Part shown: piece by piece, positions 1 through 9,364 of the stretch
How positions within the stretch are numbered: position 1 is the first letter of the stretch
How the letters are laid out: each line of letters begins with the position of its first letter
NCBI RefSeq assembly: GCF_900187225.1
Contig: NZ_LT906436.1
Span: 186,001 to 250,000 of the forward strand
Origin: Listeria monocytogenes
GTDB taxonomy: Bacteria > Bacillota > Bacilli > Lactobacillales > Listeriaceae
Direction: 5' to 3'
DNA length: 64,000 nt
The notes under the pieces: model-generated
Database searches by the model: none
Seen by the model: the letters and a program-made list of their open reading frames with translations, nothing else
What the model was told of the DNA's origin: nothing
Translations under genes and position numbers: made by a program

Positions 1-1
1 C

Positions 2-64
2 CCAAATGAAAGTCAGTGCTATTCATGGGGTAGAAGAATGGTGACTGTCAAAGTATTAAACTAA
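2..64 (+). CDS. C-terminal end of a 3D-domain (YabE/resuscitation-factor-like) cell-wall protein, partial
   Basis: Only the last 20 codons and the stop are in the window. They read ...YSWGRRMVTVKVLN, which resembles the end of the 3D (three-Asp) domain that closes YabE-type secreted cell-wall hydrolases. In Listeria and Bacillus a yabE-like gene sits directly upstream of rnmV, as here. The assignment rests on this short tail plus synteny; the catalytic residues lie outside the window. A terminator follows about 15 bases after the stop. Confidence 0.5.
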   Translation, partial: PNESQCYSWGRRMVTVKVLN

Positions 65-78
65 ATTCGTATAAAAAC

Positions 79-110
79 GAGGCTGACTCATAGGGCCTCG
101 TTTTTTCTTT
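79..110 (+). terminator. Rho-independent terminator after the YabE-like gene
   Basis: A short GC-rich stem (GAGGC pairing with GCCTC) is followed by a T-rich tail, between the end of the upstream gene and rnmV. Confidence 0.7.
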
Positions 111-165
111 GTCCAAAATGTGGTATGATGTATTTACTTATTTTATAAAAAAGGATGTAGTAATT

Positions 166-1621
<1,456 letters not shown>

Positions 1622-1648
1622 TTTTTTTCAAAAAAAGCGCTTTCTTAG

Positions 1649-1716
1649 TTGACAGTTAGCCCTTCCAACTGTTAAAATATTTGGTTATTGATTTCGGAGC
1701 CGAACTATGCTATAAT
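1649..1716 (+). promoter_or_regulatory. Tandem sigma-A promoters of veg
   Basis: Promoter one has TTGACA at 1649-1654, an 18-base spacer and TAAAAT at 1673-1678. Promoter two has TTGATT at 1688-1693, a 17-base spacer and TATAAT at 1711-1716, with an extended TG. Both are near consensus, fitting the very strong expression known for veg in Bacillus. The downstream promoter would give a short leader before the AGGTGG ribosome-binding site at about 1728-1733. Confidence 0.8.
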
Positions 1717-1740
1717 GGATATTAGTGAGGTGGAAAATAA

Positions 1741-1998
1741 ATGCCAAAAACCATTGCAAGCATTAAGACGAATTTAGATTCTAGATTAGGTAAAGCATTG
1801 ACATTGAAAGCAAACGGTGGTCGTAAGAAAACGATTGAACGTTGCGGTATCCTAGCTGAAACATATCCATCCGTTTTCATTGTGGAGCTTGATCAAGATG
1901 AAAACAACTTTGAAAGAGTATCCTATAGTTACACGGATATCTTAACAGACGCAGTAGAACTTGTATTTACAGATGATAATAAAGAATTAGCTTTATAA
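1741..1998 (+). CDS. veg: Veg protein (biofilm/matrix regulator family)
   Basis: This small 85-residue protein matches Veg over its whole length, including the conserved opening ([23 protein letters not shown]) and the acidic, SYTDILT-containing C-terminal half. In B. subtilis Veg is abundant in vegetative cells and stimulates biofilm matrix genes by opposing SinR; its role in Listeria is not established. It has its own tandem promoters and a terminator, so it is probably monocistronic. The ATG at 1741 follows GAGGTGG at good spacing. Confidence 0.93.
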   Translation: MPKTIASIKTNLDSRLGKALTLKANGGRKKTIERCGILAETYPSVFIVELDQDENNFERVSYSYTDILTDAVELVFTDDNKELAL

Positions 1999-2012
1999 TG
2001 AAGCTGAAGTAG

Positions 2013-2040
2013 CCGGACCATATAGCGTGGTTCGGTTTTT
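2013..2040 (+). terminator. Terminator of veg
   Basis: CCGGACCA pairs with TGGTTCGG (one G-U pair) around a 7-base loop, followed by five Ts. Confidence 0.8.
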
Positions 2041-2136
2041 GCTATACATAGAAGTTGTTTTGGGCCGCTAGCTACATATTTTTTCTTTCATATGATAGAA
2101 TAGAAAAAGAGATTTTGAACGCGGAGGCCAAGAAAA

Positions 2137-3018
2137 ATGAAAATAAGCATTACAGCACCAGCTAAAATTAATCTTTCACTTGATGCGCTGTACAAACGTG
2201 AGGATGGCTATCATGAAGTGGAAATGGTGATGACAACAATCGACCTTGCTGATAGATTATACTTAGAACGCTTAGACGAAGACAAAATTGTGCTGGATGT
2301 AAAAGCGCACTTTATTCCAGAAGATCGTCGCAATTTAATTTATCAAGCGGCCCTCCTTTTAAAGAAGCGTTTTGACGTAAAGATGGGTGTGCGCATTACA
2401 ATTGATAAGCATATTCCTGTTTCTGCGGGACTTGCTGGTGGTAGTTCAGATGCAGCTGCAGCGCTCAAAGGATTAAATGTCATTTGGGAACTTGGTCTTT
2501 CAATAGAAGAATTAGCCGAAATTAGTTCAGAAATTGGTTCTGATATCGCTTTTTGCGTATACGGCGGAACAGCGCTAGCAACTGGACGCGGGGAGAAAAT
2601 TTCTGCGTTACCTAATATTCCTGGTTGTTGGATTGTACTTGCTAAGCCGAGCATTAGCGTGTCAACACCCACTATCTATAAAGAACTTCAAGTAGACAAT
2701 GTAGAACACCCAGACACACAAAAAATGATTGAATCCATCAAAAATGGTGATTTAGACGGGATTTTTGCGGCTACAGGGAATGTGCTAGAGTCTGTGACAT
2801 TAGAAAAAAATCCGCAAGTTAAACGAATAAAAGATCGGATGTTAGCGTTTGGTGCTGAGGCGGCTCTAATGAGTGGTAGCGGTCCGACAGTGTTTGCGCT
2901 TATCAAACAGTACTCCAGAGCAAAACGTGTCTATAACGGCTTGCGTGGCTTTTGTGAGGAAGTTTATATGGTTAGACCATGGAGTGAAGGCGAGAACGAT
3001 ACAAATATAAATTATTAA
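2137..3018 (+). CDS. ispE: 4-diphosphocytidyl-2-C-methyl-D-erythritol kinase
   Basis: IspE phosphorylates CDP-methylerythritol using ATP, the fourth step of the MEP isoprenoid pathway. The 293-residue protein has the GHMP kinase fold: [10 protein letters not shown] at residues 6-15, the ATP-binding loop [15 protein letters not shown] at 94-108, and [11 protein letters not shown] near the C terminus. The ATG at 2137 follows GCGGAGG. It sits upstream of purR as in other Firmicutes, here with a YdjC-type gene in between. ispD, another enzyme of the pathway, begins at the far end of the window. Confidence 0.96.
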   Translation: MKISITAPAKINLSLDALYKREDGYHEVEMVMTTIDLADRLYLERLDEDKIVLDVKAHFIPEDRRNLIYQAALLLKKRFDVKMGVRITIDKHIPVSAGLAGGSSDAAAALKGLNVIWELGLSIEELAEISSEIGSDIAFCVYGGTALATGRGEKISALPNIPGCWIVLAKPSISVSTPTIYKELQVDNVEHPDTQKMIESIKNGDLDGIFAATGNVLESVTLEKNPQVKRIKDRMLAFGAEAALMSGSGPTVFALIKQYSRAKRVYNGLRGFCEEVYMVRPWSEGENDTNINY

Positions 3019-3039
3019 TGAATGAGAGGGGTCAAAGAA

Positions 3040-3777
3040 ATGAAAATTATTTTTAATGCAGATGATTTTGGGATTAGCCCGGGAGCAGTTTATGGTATTT
3101 TAGAGTCGTATAAGCGAGGCGTTGTGAAATCTACCACGCTTCTTGCTAATAGCCCGGCATTTGATTTGGCAGTAGAAGTAGCGAAAGAAAACCCAGGTCT
3201 CGATATTGGTGCACATTTGACTCTGACATTTGGCTCTCCTGTTCTTCAAGGGTTAGAAACGTTAACGGATGATGATGGGCGTTTCCGCAGAAATTATACC
3301 TCGCTTGAAAATGGCTTAGCTGATGTAGATATGAATGAGGTGGAGCGCGAGTTAACTGCGCAAATCGAGAAAATTCTAGATGCAGGAATTACTATTTCTC
3401 ATTTTGATACACATCATTCGATTGAGCCGCTAATTTATCCCGTGCAACATAAACTAGCAGAAAAATACGGTGTGAGCATTCGACGTCATTCTGATGTTTC
3501 GGATTTCGGTGCTATAAAAACTCCTGATTTGTTCGCTACGGAGTTTTATGCAGACGGTGTATCTTTTGAAACGATTAAAAAATTAGTGCAAAAGCATATT
3601 GGGACGAATGACGTAGTCGAAGTGATGACTCATCCAGCATTTATTGATGAAACATTGCGCGAAATATCTAGTTACGTAGAGCCACGCATCAAAGAAGTTT
3701 CAATTCTAACTTCAAGAGAACTACAAGCATATTTAGGCCAACAGGAAGTAGAGATTATTAGTTTCCGTGATTTATAA
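3040..3777 (+). CDS. YdjC/ChbG-family carbohydrate deacetylase
   Basis: The family removes acetyl groups from diacetylchitobiose or related N-acetylated sugars. The 245-residue product begins with the metal-binding motif FNADDFGIS and later has HFDTHHS and a HPAF motif, so the usual Asp/His metal ligands are present. An in-frame ATG at 3022 exists, but GAGAGGGG lies just upstream of the ATG at 3040, so the later start is preferred. It lies 21 bases after ispE and is probably co-transcribed. The real substrate cannot be read from sequence, since no chitobiose transport genes are adjacent. Confidence 0.85.
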   Translation: MKIIFNADDFGISPGAVYGILESYKRGVVKSTTLLANSPAFDLAVEVAKENPGLDIGAHLTLTFGSPVLQGLETLTDDDGRFRRNYTSLENGLADVDMNEVERELTAQIEKILDAGITISHFDTHHSIEPLIYPVQHKLAEKYGVSIRRHSDVSDFGAIKTPDLFATEFYADGVSFETIKKLVQKHIGTNDVVEVMTHPAFIDETLREISSYVEPRIKEVSILTSRELQAYLGQQEVEIISFRDL

Positions 3778-3784
3778 GAGCATG

Positions 3785-3819
3785 AACCTGTCAAAGGATG
3801 TTTATTTGGCAGGTTTTTT
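3785..3819 (+). terminator. Terminator after the YdjC-family gene
   Basis: AACCTGTCAAA pairs with TTTGGCAGGTT (one G-U), followed by a T tail. Confidence 0.85.
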
Positions 3820-3840
3820 ATTACGTTAAAATAATAAATG

Positions 3841-3870
3841 TTGTCAATTTTATAGAAAACGTTTTATAAT
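3841..3870 (+). promoter_or_regulatory. Sigma-A promoter of purR
   Basis: TTGTCA at 3841-3846, an 18-base spacer and a perfect TATAAT at 3865-3870. The roughly 70-base leader up to the start codon contains two ACGGA-type elements (near 3890 and 3914) that might be PurR contacts; this is not shown. Confidence 0.75.
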
Positions 3871-3940
3871 AGAGAAAATACGGACAAAATACGTGAAATA
3901 GCTTTTTAATATACGGAATTTTATCAAAGGGAGAGAGATT

Positions 3941-4759
3941 ATGAAGATTCGTCGCAGTGAACGATTAATTGATATGACGCAGTTTCTATTATCGCATCCG
4001 CGAAAGTTAGTGCCGCTTACGATGTTTGCTGAACGTTATGGCTCAGCTAAGTCTTCTATTAGTGAAGATTTGGTCATCATAAAGAAAACATTTGAAGATA
4101 GAGGGATTGGTACGCTCGAGACTGTTCCAGGTGCTGCTGGTGGTGTGCAATACATTTCGATAGCGGGAAATGACGATGTGCTGGATTTTGTGCATACGCT
4201 ATGTAATAGAATTGCGGAACCAAACCGTTTGCTTCCAGGGGGCTATTTGTACTTATCTGACCTACTTGGAGAACCAGTAACGCTCAAAGCAATTGGTAAA
4301 ATTTTAGCAACGAAATTCAATAACCAAAAAATAGATGCGATTATGACTGTTGCGACTAAGGGTATTCCGATTGCGCAAGCGGTTGCTGAACATTTAAGCG
4401 TCCCATTTGTTATCGTACGTCGTGATAGCAAAGTGACAGAAGGCTCAACCGTAAGCATTAACTATGTTTCAGGCTCATCCAAACGAATCGAAAAAATGGA
4501 ATTATCCAAACGAAGCTTAGCTGAAGGCTCTAACGTAGTAATCGTGGATGATTTTATGAAAGCTGGAGGAACAATCAATGGCATGAAAAATCTGCTAGAA
4601 GAATTCAACGCGCATTTAGTTGGAATTGGTGTGTTAGTTGAATCCGAATATGCGGAAGAGCGCTTAGTGGATGATTACGTATCTCTTGTAAAAATAAAAA
4701 ATGTGAACATGAAAGAAAAACAAATCGAAGTTGTTGATGGGAATTACTTTAATAGTTGA
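3941..4759 (+). CDS. purR: Purine operon regulator PurR
   Basis: PurR is a PRPP-sensing DNA-binding regulator of purine synthesis and transport genes in Firmicutes. The 272-residue protein has an N-terminal winged-helix domain (about 1-74) and a type I phosphoribosyltransferase-like domain. The PRPP-binding loop VVIVDDFMKAGGT lies near residues 198-210. The start is the ATG at 3941 behind GGGAGAGAG. It has its own promoter and terminator. Length and motifs are normal. Confidence 0.95.
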   Translation: MKIRRSERLIDMTQFLLSHPRKLVPLTMFAERYGSAKSSISEDLVIIKKTFEDRGIGTLETVPGAAGGVQYISIAGNDDVLDFVHTLCNRIAEPNRLLPGGYLYLSDLLGEPVTLKAIGKILATKFNNQKIDAIMTVATKGIPIAQAVAEHLSVPFVIVRRDSKVTEGSTVSINYVSGSSKRIEKMELSKRSLAEGSNVVIVDDFMKAGGTINGMKNLLEEFNAHLVGIGVLVESEYAEERLVDDYVSLVKIKNVNMKEKQIEVVDGNYFNS

Positions 4760-4763
4760 TTCT

Positions 4764-4798
4764 AAACCCTGGAAAAATATTCTGGGGTTTTTCTTTTT
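4764..4798 (+). terminator. Terminator of purR
   Basis: A 10-bp stem (AAACCCTGGA with TCTGGGGTTT, two wobble pairs) is followed by a T-rich tail. Confidence 0.8.
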
Positions 4799-4933
4799 TG
4801 AGACGAATTGCTACTAAAAACAAATCAGCCCTCCGATGTACTTCACTCAGTTAACTTTTGTGGTAGAATGAATTCTATCGTTGCTACATAAAATTCAAGG
4901 CTTCTAGACATTAGGAGCAGAAGGAGAACATTC

Positions 4934-5611
4934 ATGAAAAAATGGGTTAAATGGTTAATTGTTATCGTTATTATCGCAGTAGTAGCCGTTGGTGCGGTTT
5001 TCTTGCTGTCGAAAAATAGTGGCTCCGTAACACAAGAAAAATTAGTTACAGCCAAAGTAAAACAAGGAGATATGAAAATCAATGCTACAGGAACAGGCGC
5101 GATTTCTCCGGTAAACACACAAGTTCCAGATTACGATGAACTTCAATTAGTAGCGCAAATGGACGAACTTGATATTCCTAACATCAAGAAAGACCAAGAA
5201 GTAAAAGTCACAGTAACAGCATTACCTGACAAAACTTATACAGGAAAAGTGAAAGAAATCGCAGAACAAGGTCAAGTCCAAAATGGTGTGTCTAGCTTCT
5301 CCGTAATCATTTCTCTTGATAAAACAGACGACTTAAAAGCGGGTATGACTGCTGATGCTTCCATTTTAGTAAATGAGAAAAAAGATGCGCTATACGTTCC
5401 AATTGAAGCTGTTCAAAAAGACAGTGACGACAAATATTACGTATTAGTCCCAGAAGAAAAAGACAATGGGAAAACGAAAAAAGTGAAGAAATTTGTAGAA
5501 ACTGGTCTTCATAATGAAGATAATATCGAAATCACTAAAGGTGTTAAAAAAGGCGAAAAAGTAATCCTTCCTACACAAGAAACTTCTACGGTTCCTGGTG
5601 CTCCAAGCTAA
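4934..5611 (+). CDS. Membrane-fusion (HlyD/MacA-like) subunit of an ABC exporter
   Basis: The 225-residue protein has a short cytoplasmic start and one membrane helix (about residues 5-26, WLIVIVIIAVVAVGAVFLL), then an extracellular part resembling HlyD/MacA adaptors. The barrel-sandwich segment (QGDMKINATGTGAISP) passes straight into a beta-barrel segment (ELDIPNIKKDQEVKVTV). The long coiled-coil hairpin usual between the lipoyl half-motifs is absent, so the protein is much shorter than YknX or MacA. The next two genes encode the ATPase and permease, so the three likely form one exporter of a peptide, lipid or drug. The substrate is unknown. Confidence 0.85.
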   Translation: MKKWVKWLIVIVIIAVVAVGAVFLLSKNSGSVTQEKLVTAKVKQGDMKINATGTGAISPVNTQVPDYDELQLVAQMDELDIPNIKKDQEVKVTVTALPDKTYTGKVKEIAEQGQVQNGVSSFSVIISLDKTDDLKAGMTADASILVNEKKDALYVPIEAVQKDSDDKYYVLVPEEKDNGKTKKVKKFVETGLHNEDNIEITKGVKKGEKVILPTQETSTVPGAPS

Positions 5612-5659
5612 GTTTTTTGTAAGTACAAATTAGACAAATTGTATGAAGGAGGGATAAAC

Positions 5660-6352
5660 ATGCCAAAACCGCTAATTGACATGAAAAATTTAACGAAAAC
5701 ATATACGCTAGGCGGAGAAACTTTTAAAGCATTAGACGATGTTACTTTTACCGTTGAGCAAGGCGAGTTTTTATCCATCGTTGGCCCGTCCGGTTCCGGT
5801 AAATCTACTTTAATGAATATGATTGGCTGTTTGGACGTTCCGGATGAAGGCAGCTATCACCTTGATGATGTAGATGTTTTTAAACTGAGCGATAATAAAC
5901 TATCCGAAATCAGAAATAAAAAAATCGGCTTTATTTTTCAGCAGTTTAATTTGCTTCCAAAATTATCTGCCTTTGAAAACGTGGAACTACCACTAATTTA
6001 TGCAGGACTAAGTGTTTCTGCACGAGAAAAAGCCGCAATCGAATGTTTGGAAAAAGTAGGCTTACTTGAAAAGCGTAGAAACTTACCAACGCAACTTTCT
6101 GGTGGACAGCAGCAACGTGTTGCTATCGCTAGAGCACTTGCTGGCAAACCGCAAATTTTGCTAGCAGATGAGCCAACTGGTGCGCTTGATTCGAAAACTG
6201 GTAAAGAAGTAATGGGGATCCTGCAAGAATTGAATCGCGCTGGAAACACCATTGTTATGATTACACATGATCCAACTATCGCCTCTTACGGTACAAGAAG
6301 TATCCGTATTCAAGATGGTAAATTATTCCATGAGGAGGCGACCCAAGCATGA
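5660..6352 (+). CDS. ABC transporter ATP-binding protein (MacB/LolD-like)
   Basis: This nucleotide-binding subunit has 230 residues: Walker [10 protein letters not shown] at 42-50, Q-loop region [10 protein letters not shown] at 91-100, signature [15 protein letters not shown] at 146-160 and Walker B ILLADEP at 166-172. The ATG at 5660 follows GAAGGAGGG; an in-frame TTG at 5639 lacks such a site. The stop overlaps the permease start (ATGA, 4 bases), so the pair is translationally coupled. The sequence belongs to the MacB/LolD/YknY group that works with a four-helix permease. Confidence 0.95.
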   Translation: MPKPLIDMKNLTKTYTLGGETFKALDDVTFTVEQGEFLSIVGPSGSGKSTLMNMIGCLDVPDEGSYHLDDVDVFKLSDNKLSEIRNKKIGFIFQQFNLLPKLSAFENVELPLIYAGLSVSAREKAAIECLEKVGLLEKRRNLPTQLSGGQQQRVAIARALAGKPQILLADEPTGALDSKTGKEVMGILQELNRAGNTIVMITHDPTIASYGTRSIRIQDGKLFHEEATQA

Positions 6353-7557
6353 ACGTTCTCCAAAGTATGAAAATGGCATGGAAACAATTAAAGGCAAGTA
6401 AATTAAGGTCTTTTCTAACCATGCTAGGTATTATTATTGGTGTCGCATCTGTTATTCTTTTAGTATCTCTTGGAAATGGTGTGACGCAAGAAGTTGATGA
6501 TCAAATGGGCGATTTGGGTTCGAATTTAATCACAGTAGTTAATAGTTCGGTTAATCCAAACGACAAATATACGTATGATGAAGTAATGAAATATCAAAAC
6601 ATTGATGGAGTAAAAAGCGTTTCTCCAGAATTATCTGGACAAGTCAATGCAACTTTTGATTATAAGAGTTCAAGTAATAAAGTGATAGGCACGAATGACC
6701 AGTACAAGGCCGCACGTAGTCTAGAAATGAAAGAAGGGCGTTTCCTTCTACCAATTGATACTGAATATGGCCAGAAAGTAGCTGTAATAGGCTCTACGGT
6801 AGCAAGTGATCTATTTGGTTTTGGGGATCCGATTGGCGAAACCATTAGATTAAACGGGATGCCATACAAAGTTGTTGGTGTATTGAAAGAAAAAGGTGCC
6901 TCAATGATGGGATCAAGTGATGATCAAATCTTTATTCCGATTTCTTCCGCTCAAAGGCTCTTAAAAGATACGAACGTTCGTACAATTTATGTAGAAACAA
7001 AATCTGCTGAAGATGTTGATTTTGTAGTAAACACACTAGAATCACGTCTTGCAATTAAATTTGGCGACGAAAAAGAACAAGAAAAAAATGCTTCATCTGC
7101 ACAAATGGGACCATCTTATCAAGTCATCAATCAACAAGAGATTCTCAATGCTTTCAACACGATTAGTACAACCCTAACTACTGCGCTTGGTGCGATTGCT
7201 GCCATTTCGCTTGTTGTTGGTGGTATTGGAATTATGAATATTATGCTAGTTTCTGTTAGTGAGCGAACGAGAGAGATTGGTATAAGAAAAGCGCTCGGAG
7301 CTAAAAAACGGGCCATTCTGTTACAATTCCTAATTGAATCCATTGTTATTAGTGTCTGTGGTGGGGTTATCGGTATTATTATCGGTGTCTCAGGAGCGCT
7401 CATATTTGGCTCCGTCGCAGGTATATCGTCAGGAATAACTGCAGGAACCATTATATTCTCCTTCGTATTCTCACTATGTATTGGAGTGATATTTGGTATC
7501 GCACCTGCTAATAAAGCTTCGAAATTAAGACCAATTGACGCATTAAGATCCGAGTAA
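6349..7557 (+). CDS. ABC transporter permease (MacB/FtsX-like)
   Basis: The 402-residue protein has the MacB architecture. One membrane helix lies near residues 18-40, followed by a large extracellular domain of about 230 residues. Three closely spaced helices follow in the C-terminal third. The cytoplasmic coupling segment VSERTREIGIRKALGAKKRAILLQF is the family hallmark. It is translated with the upstream ATPase and probably assembles as a dimer with it and the membrane-fusion subunit. A strong terminator follows within a few bases of the stop. Confidence 0.94.
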   Translation: MNVLQSMKMAWKQLKASKLRSFLTMLGIIIGVASVILLVSLGNGVTQEVDDQMGDLGSNLITVVNSSVNPNDKYTYDEVMKYQNIDGVKSVSPELSGQVNATFDYKSSSNKVIGTNDQYKAARSLEMKEGRFLLPIDTEYGQKVAVIGSTVASDLFGFGDPIGETIRLNGMPYKVVGVLKEKGASMMGSSDDQIFIPISSAQRLLKDTNVRTIYVETKSAEDVDFVVNTLESRLAIKFGDEKEQEKNASSAQMGPSYQVINQQEILNAFNTISTTLTTALGAIAAISLVVGGIGIMNIMLVSVSERTREIGIRKALGAKKRAILLQFLIESIVISVCGGVIGIIIGVSGALIFGSVAGISSGITAGTIIFSFVFSLCIGVIFGIAPANKASKLRPIDALRSE

Positions 7558-7560
7558 ATA

Positions 7561-7598
7561 AAAAGAAGCCCGAAATGAGCTGTTTCGGGCTTCTTTTT
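7561..7598 (+). terminator. Terminator of the ABC exporter operon
   Basis: AAAAGAAGCCCGAAA pairs perfectly with TTTCGGGCTTCTTTT around a short loop, with a T-rich end. Confidence 0.93.
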
Positions 7599-8241
7599 AT
7601 ACTAAAATTAGCGGCTAAGTTGTCTTGTCATCTATATTTAATCTTTTTGTCACAATTAAACGCTTTCAATAGCCAGTTTTGGTAAAAAATTTAGAATAAA
7701 AATAAAATTAATTCTCGCAACGTGCATTAGAATGGGGTTTTGGGGGAATATAGTCTCTGTTGGTTAATTAGCTTAAATGGTTTAGAGAAGTATAAAAATG
7801 TAAATATATGAGCTCTGTAAACTCATAAATCCTATAGATATTGTATACAATTATCTTCGAAAAATGATAAATCAAATACCGTTTTACTGGTGTTATTGTC
7901 TGCAAAATAGTATGATGATTACAGATTGATACTGTGATGGCAATGGTTTTGAAGTTTTTATACGTATAATGATAATTATTGTATACAAAACAAAAACTAG
8001 AAGGAACAATCTGTAAAAGTCAACGATTTTCAAAAAAAAAAACTTTTTTTTAGATTACAATTCACAAAGTTGTCAAATTTAGTTTTTTTTATTATTATGT
8101 TCATAGGGAAGAATTTTACGTGAATATTGCTTGCTTTATAAAAGTAATTTTTTCTATGGGGGAATTTTTCTCGAGTGTGTACTTAAGTTGCATGTGAGCA
8201 TTGTTTACTAGCAGCGCAACTAGATTAAGGTGGTGAAGATA
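7599..8241 (+). promoter_or_regulatory. Long AT-rich intergenic region upstream of spoVG
   Basis: About 640 bases without a convincing gene. Two copies of the perfect palindrome TTGTATACAA lie at 7841-7850 and 7979-7988. A possible sigma-A promoter has TTGAAG at 7949-7954, 16 bases, GATAAT at 7971-7976. A second has TTTACG at 8115-8120, 16 bases, TATAAA at 8137-8142, closer to the gene. An A11-C-T8 tract lies at 8032-8051. The unusual length and the twin palindromes suggest regulated expression of spoVG; no regulator can be named from the sequence. Confidence 0.5.
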
Positions 8242-8550
8242 ATGGAGATTACAGATGTGAGATTACGACGTGTTGAGACAGATGGGAGAATGAAAGCTAT
8301 TTCTTCAATAACGATTGACGGTGAGTTTGTTATTCACGACATTCGTGTCATCGATGGCAACGAGGGATTGTTCGTAGCTATGCCTAGTAAACGTACGCCG
8401 GATGGTGAGTTTAGAGATATCGCTCATCCAATTAACTCAGGCACCCGTGCAAAAATTCAAGAAGCCGTTTTAGCTGCTTATGAAGTAGCGGACGAACCAG
8501 CAGTAAACGAAGAAAGTTCTGCAGACGAAAGTATTGTAGAAGAAAACTAA
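8242..8550 (+). CDS. spoVG1: SpoVG family RNA/DNA-binding regulator, copy 1
   Basis: SpoVG is a small nucleic-acid-binding global regulator; in Listeria it is reported to affect lysozyme resistance, motility and virulence. The 102-residue protein has the conserved core ([37 protein letters not shown]) followed by an acidic tail of about 18 residues. The ATG at 8242 follows AGGTGGTG. A second spoVG starts 119 bases downstream with no terminator between, so the two are probably one transcript. Confidence 0.95.
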   Translation: MEITDVRLRRVETDGRMKAISSITIDGEFVIHDIRVIDGNEGLFVAMPSKRTPDGEFRDIAHPINSGTRAKIQEAVLAAYEVADEPAVNEESSADESIVEEN

Positions 8551-8669
8551 AAAAATCCTCGGTTAGGGAGAACGTTGTTGGGAACAGTTGGGGGATAAAT
8601 ACCTAAGATTTTAGCTGGGATAAGCAGATTCTTTTTGAAAGAGGCAAATGGGATAAGGAGTGACTAATA

Positions 8670-8978
8670 ATGCAAGTAACAGATGTGAGATTACGTCGTG
8701 TAGAAACTGATGGAAGAATGAGAGCGATTGCTTCAATCACTTTAGATGAGGAATTTGTAGTTCATGATATTCGCGTTATTGATGGGAATAACGGTTTATT
8801 CGTAGCTATGCCAAGTAAACGTGGTGTTGACGGTGAATTCCGTGATATCGCTCACCCAATTAATTCCGACACTCGTGCAAAAATTCAAGAAGTAGTTTTA
8901 GCTGAATATGAGCGCGTTGGTGAAGAAGAAGCGACTGCGGTAACAGAAGAAGAATCTGAATCCGTTTCTGCTGAATAA
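8670..8978 (+). CDS. spoVG2: SpoVG family RNA/DNA-binding regulator, copy 2
   Basis: This is a tandem paralogue of the preceding gene and also has 102 residues. The first 84 or so residues are nearly the same as copy 1 ([43 protein letters not shown]), while the acidic C-terminal tails differ completely. The ATG at 8670 follows AAGGAGTGAC. A terminator follows at once. The duplication is typical of Listeria, which does not sporulate, so the retained role is regulatory. Confidence 0.95.
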
Positions 8979-8990
8979 TTTAAAATTTTC

Positions 8991-9018
8991 AAGGGCTGGC
9001 TTAGTGCCAGCCCTTTTT
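8991..9018 (+). terminator. Terminator of the spoVG pair
   Basis: AAGGGCTGGC, a 5-base loop, GCCAGCCCTT, then Ts. Confidence 0.93.
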
Positions 9019-9053
9019 GTGTGGAAGAAGCATGAAAAAAATCATAAATAGCC

Positions 9054-9082
9054 TTGGTCTTCTATTTTGGCTATGGTATAAT
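9054..9082 (+). promoter_or_regulatory. Sigma-A promoter of the leader ORF before glmU
   Basis: TTGGTC at 9054-9059, a 17-base spacer and a perfect TATAAT at 9077-9082. Transcription from here would begin near 9089 and run through the small ORF at 9119. Confidence 0.75.
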
Positions 9083-9118
9083 TAATAGCAGATTATAAAA
9101 CAGGGAGGAGAATTTTAA

Positions 9119-9244
9119 ATGATGTTGCAAAAACAGGTCCATTTTAGAAATTTTTTTTGTAGCATACGTGTCAATTCTTCTTTTAGTAAGCAAATAAATA
9201 ATCATACTATATCTTTCGGAATTTTCAAACAAATAAAACTTTAA
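9119..9244 (+). CDS. Small ORF (41 codons), possible leader peptide upstream of glmU
   Basis: The ORF starts ATG-ATG and has a near-perfect GGGAGGAG ribosome-binding site 8 bases upstream. A consensus promoter lies before it and a terminator-like hairpin follows 7 bases after the stop. The peptide opens MMLQKQVHFRNFFC and ends FGIFKQIKL; it is basic and has no recognisable domain. The unit promoter, ORF, hairpin resembles attenuator leaders, with glmU or a small independent transcript as the output. It may also be a free-standing small protein gene. No function is assigned. Confidence 0.5.
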   Translation: MMLQKQVHFRNFFCSIRVNSSFSKQINNHTISFGIFKQIKL

Positions 9245-9251
9245 ATTGAAT

Positions 9252-9283
9252 CTTTACCTAAAAAAAGTAGGTAAGGTTTTTTA
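9252..9283 (+). terminator. Terminator-like hairpin between the leader ORF and glmU
   Basis: CTTTACCTA at 9252-9260 pairs with TAGGTAAGG at 9268-9276 (one G-U), followed by a run of Ts. It lies just after the leader ORF stop and before the glmU promoter. Confidence 0.75.
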
Positions 9284-9296
9284 TTTGGGTGCATTC

Positions 9297-9325
9297 TTGA
9301 AAAAATGTAAATTTTACGTTATCAT
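9297..9325 (+). promoter_or_regulatory. Sigma-A promoter of glmU
   Basis: TTGAAA at 9297-9302, a 17-base spacer and TATCAT at 9320-9325, about 40 bases before the start codon. Confidence 0.7.
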
Positions 9326-9364
9326 TCATAGTGGATGAATAGTGAATATTGGAGGTTCTATATA

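Noticed and set aside
109-165. Longer N terminus of RNase M5 from a TTG at 109
   Set aside because: No ribosome-binding site, it overlaps the upstream terminator tail, and the family begins near the ATG at 166.
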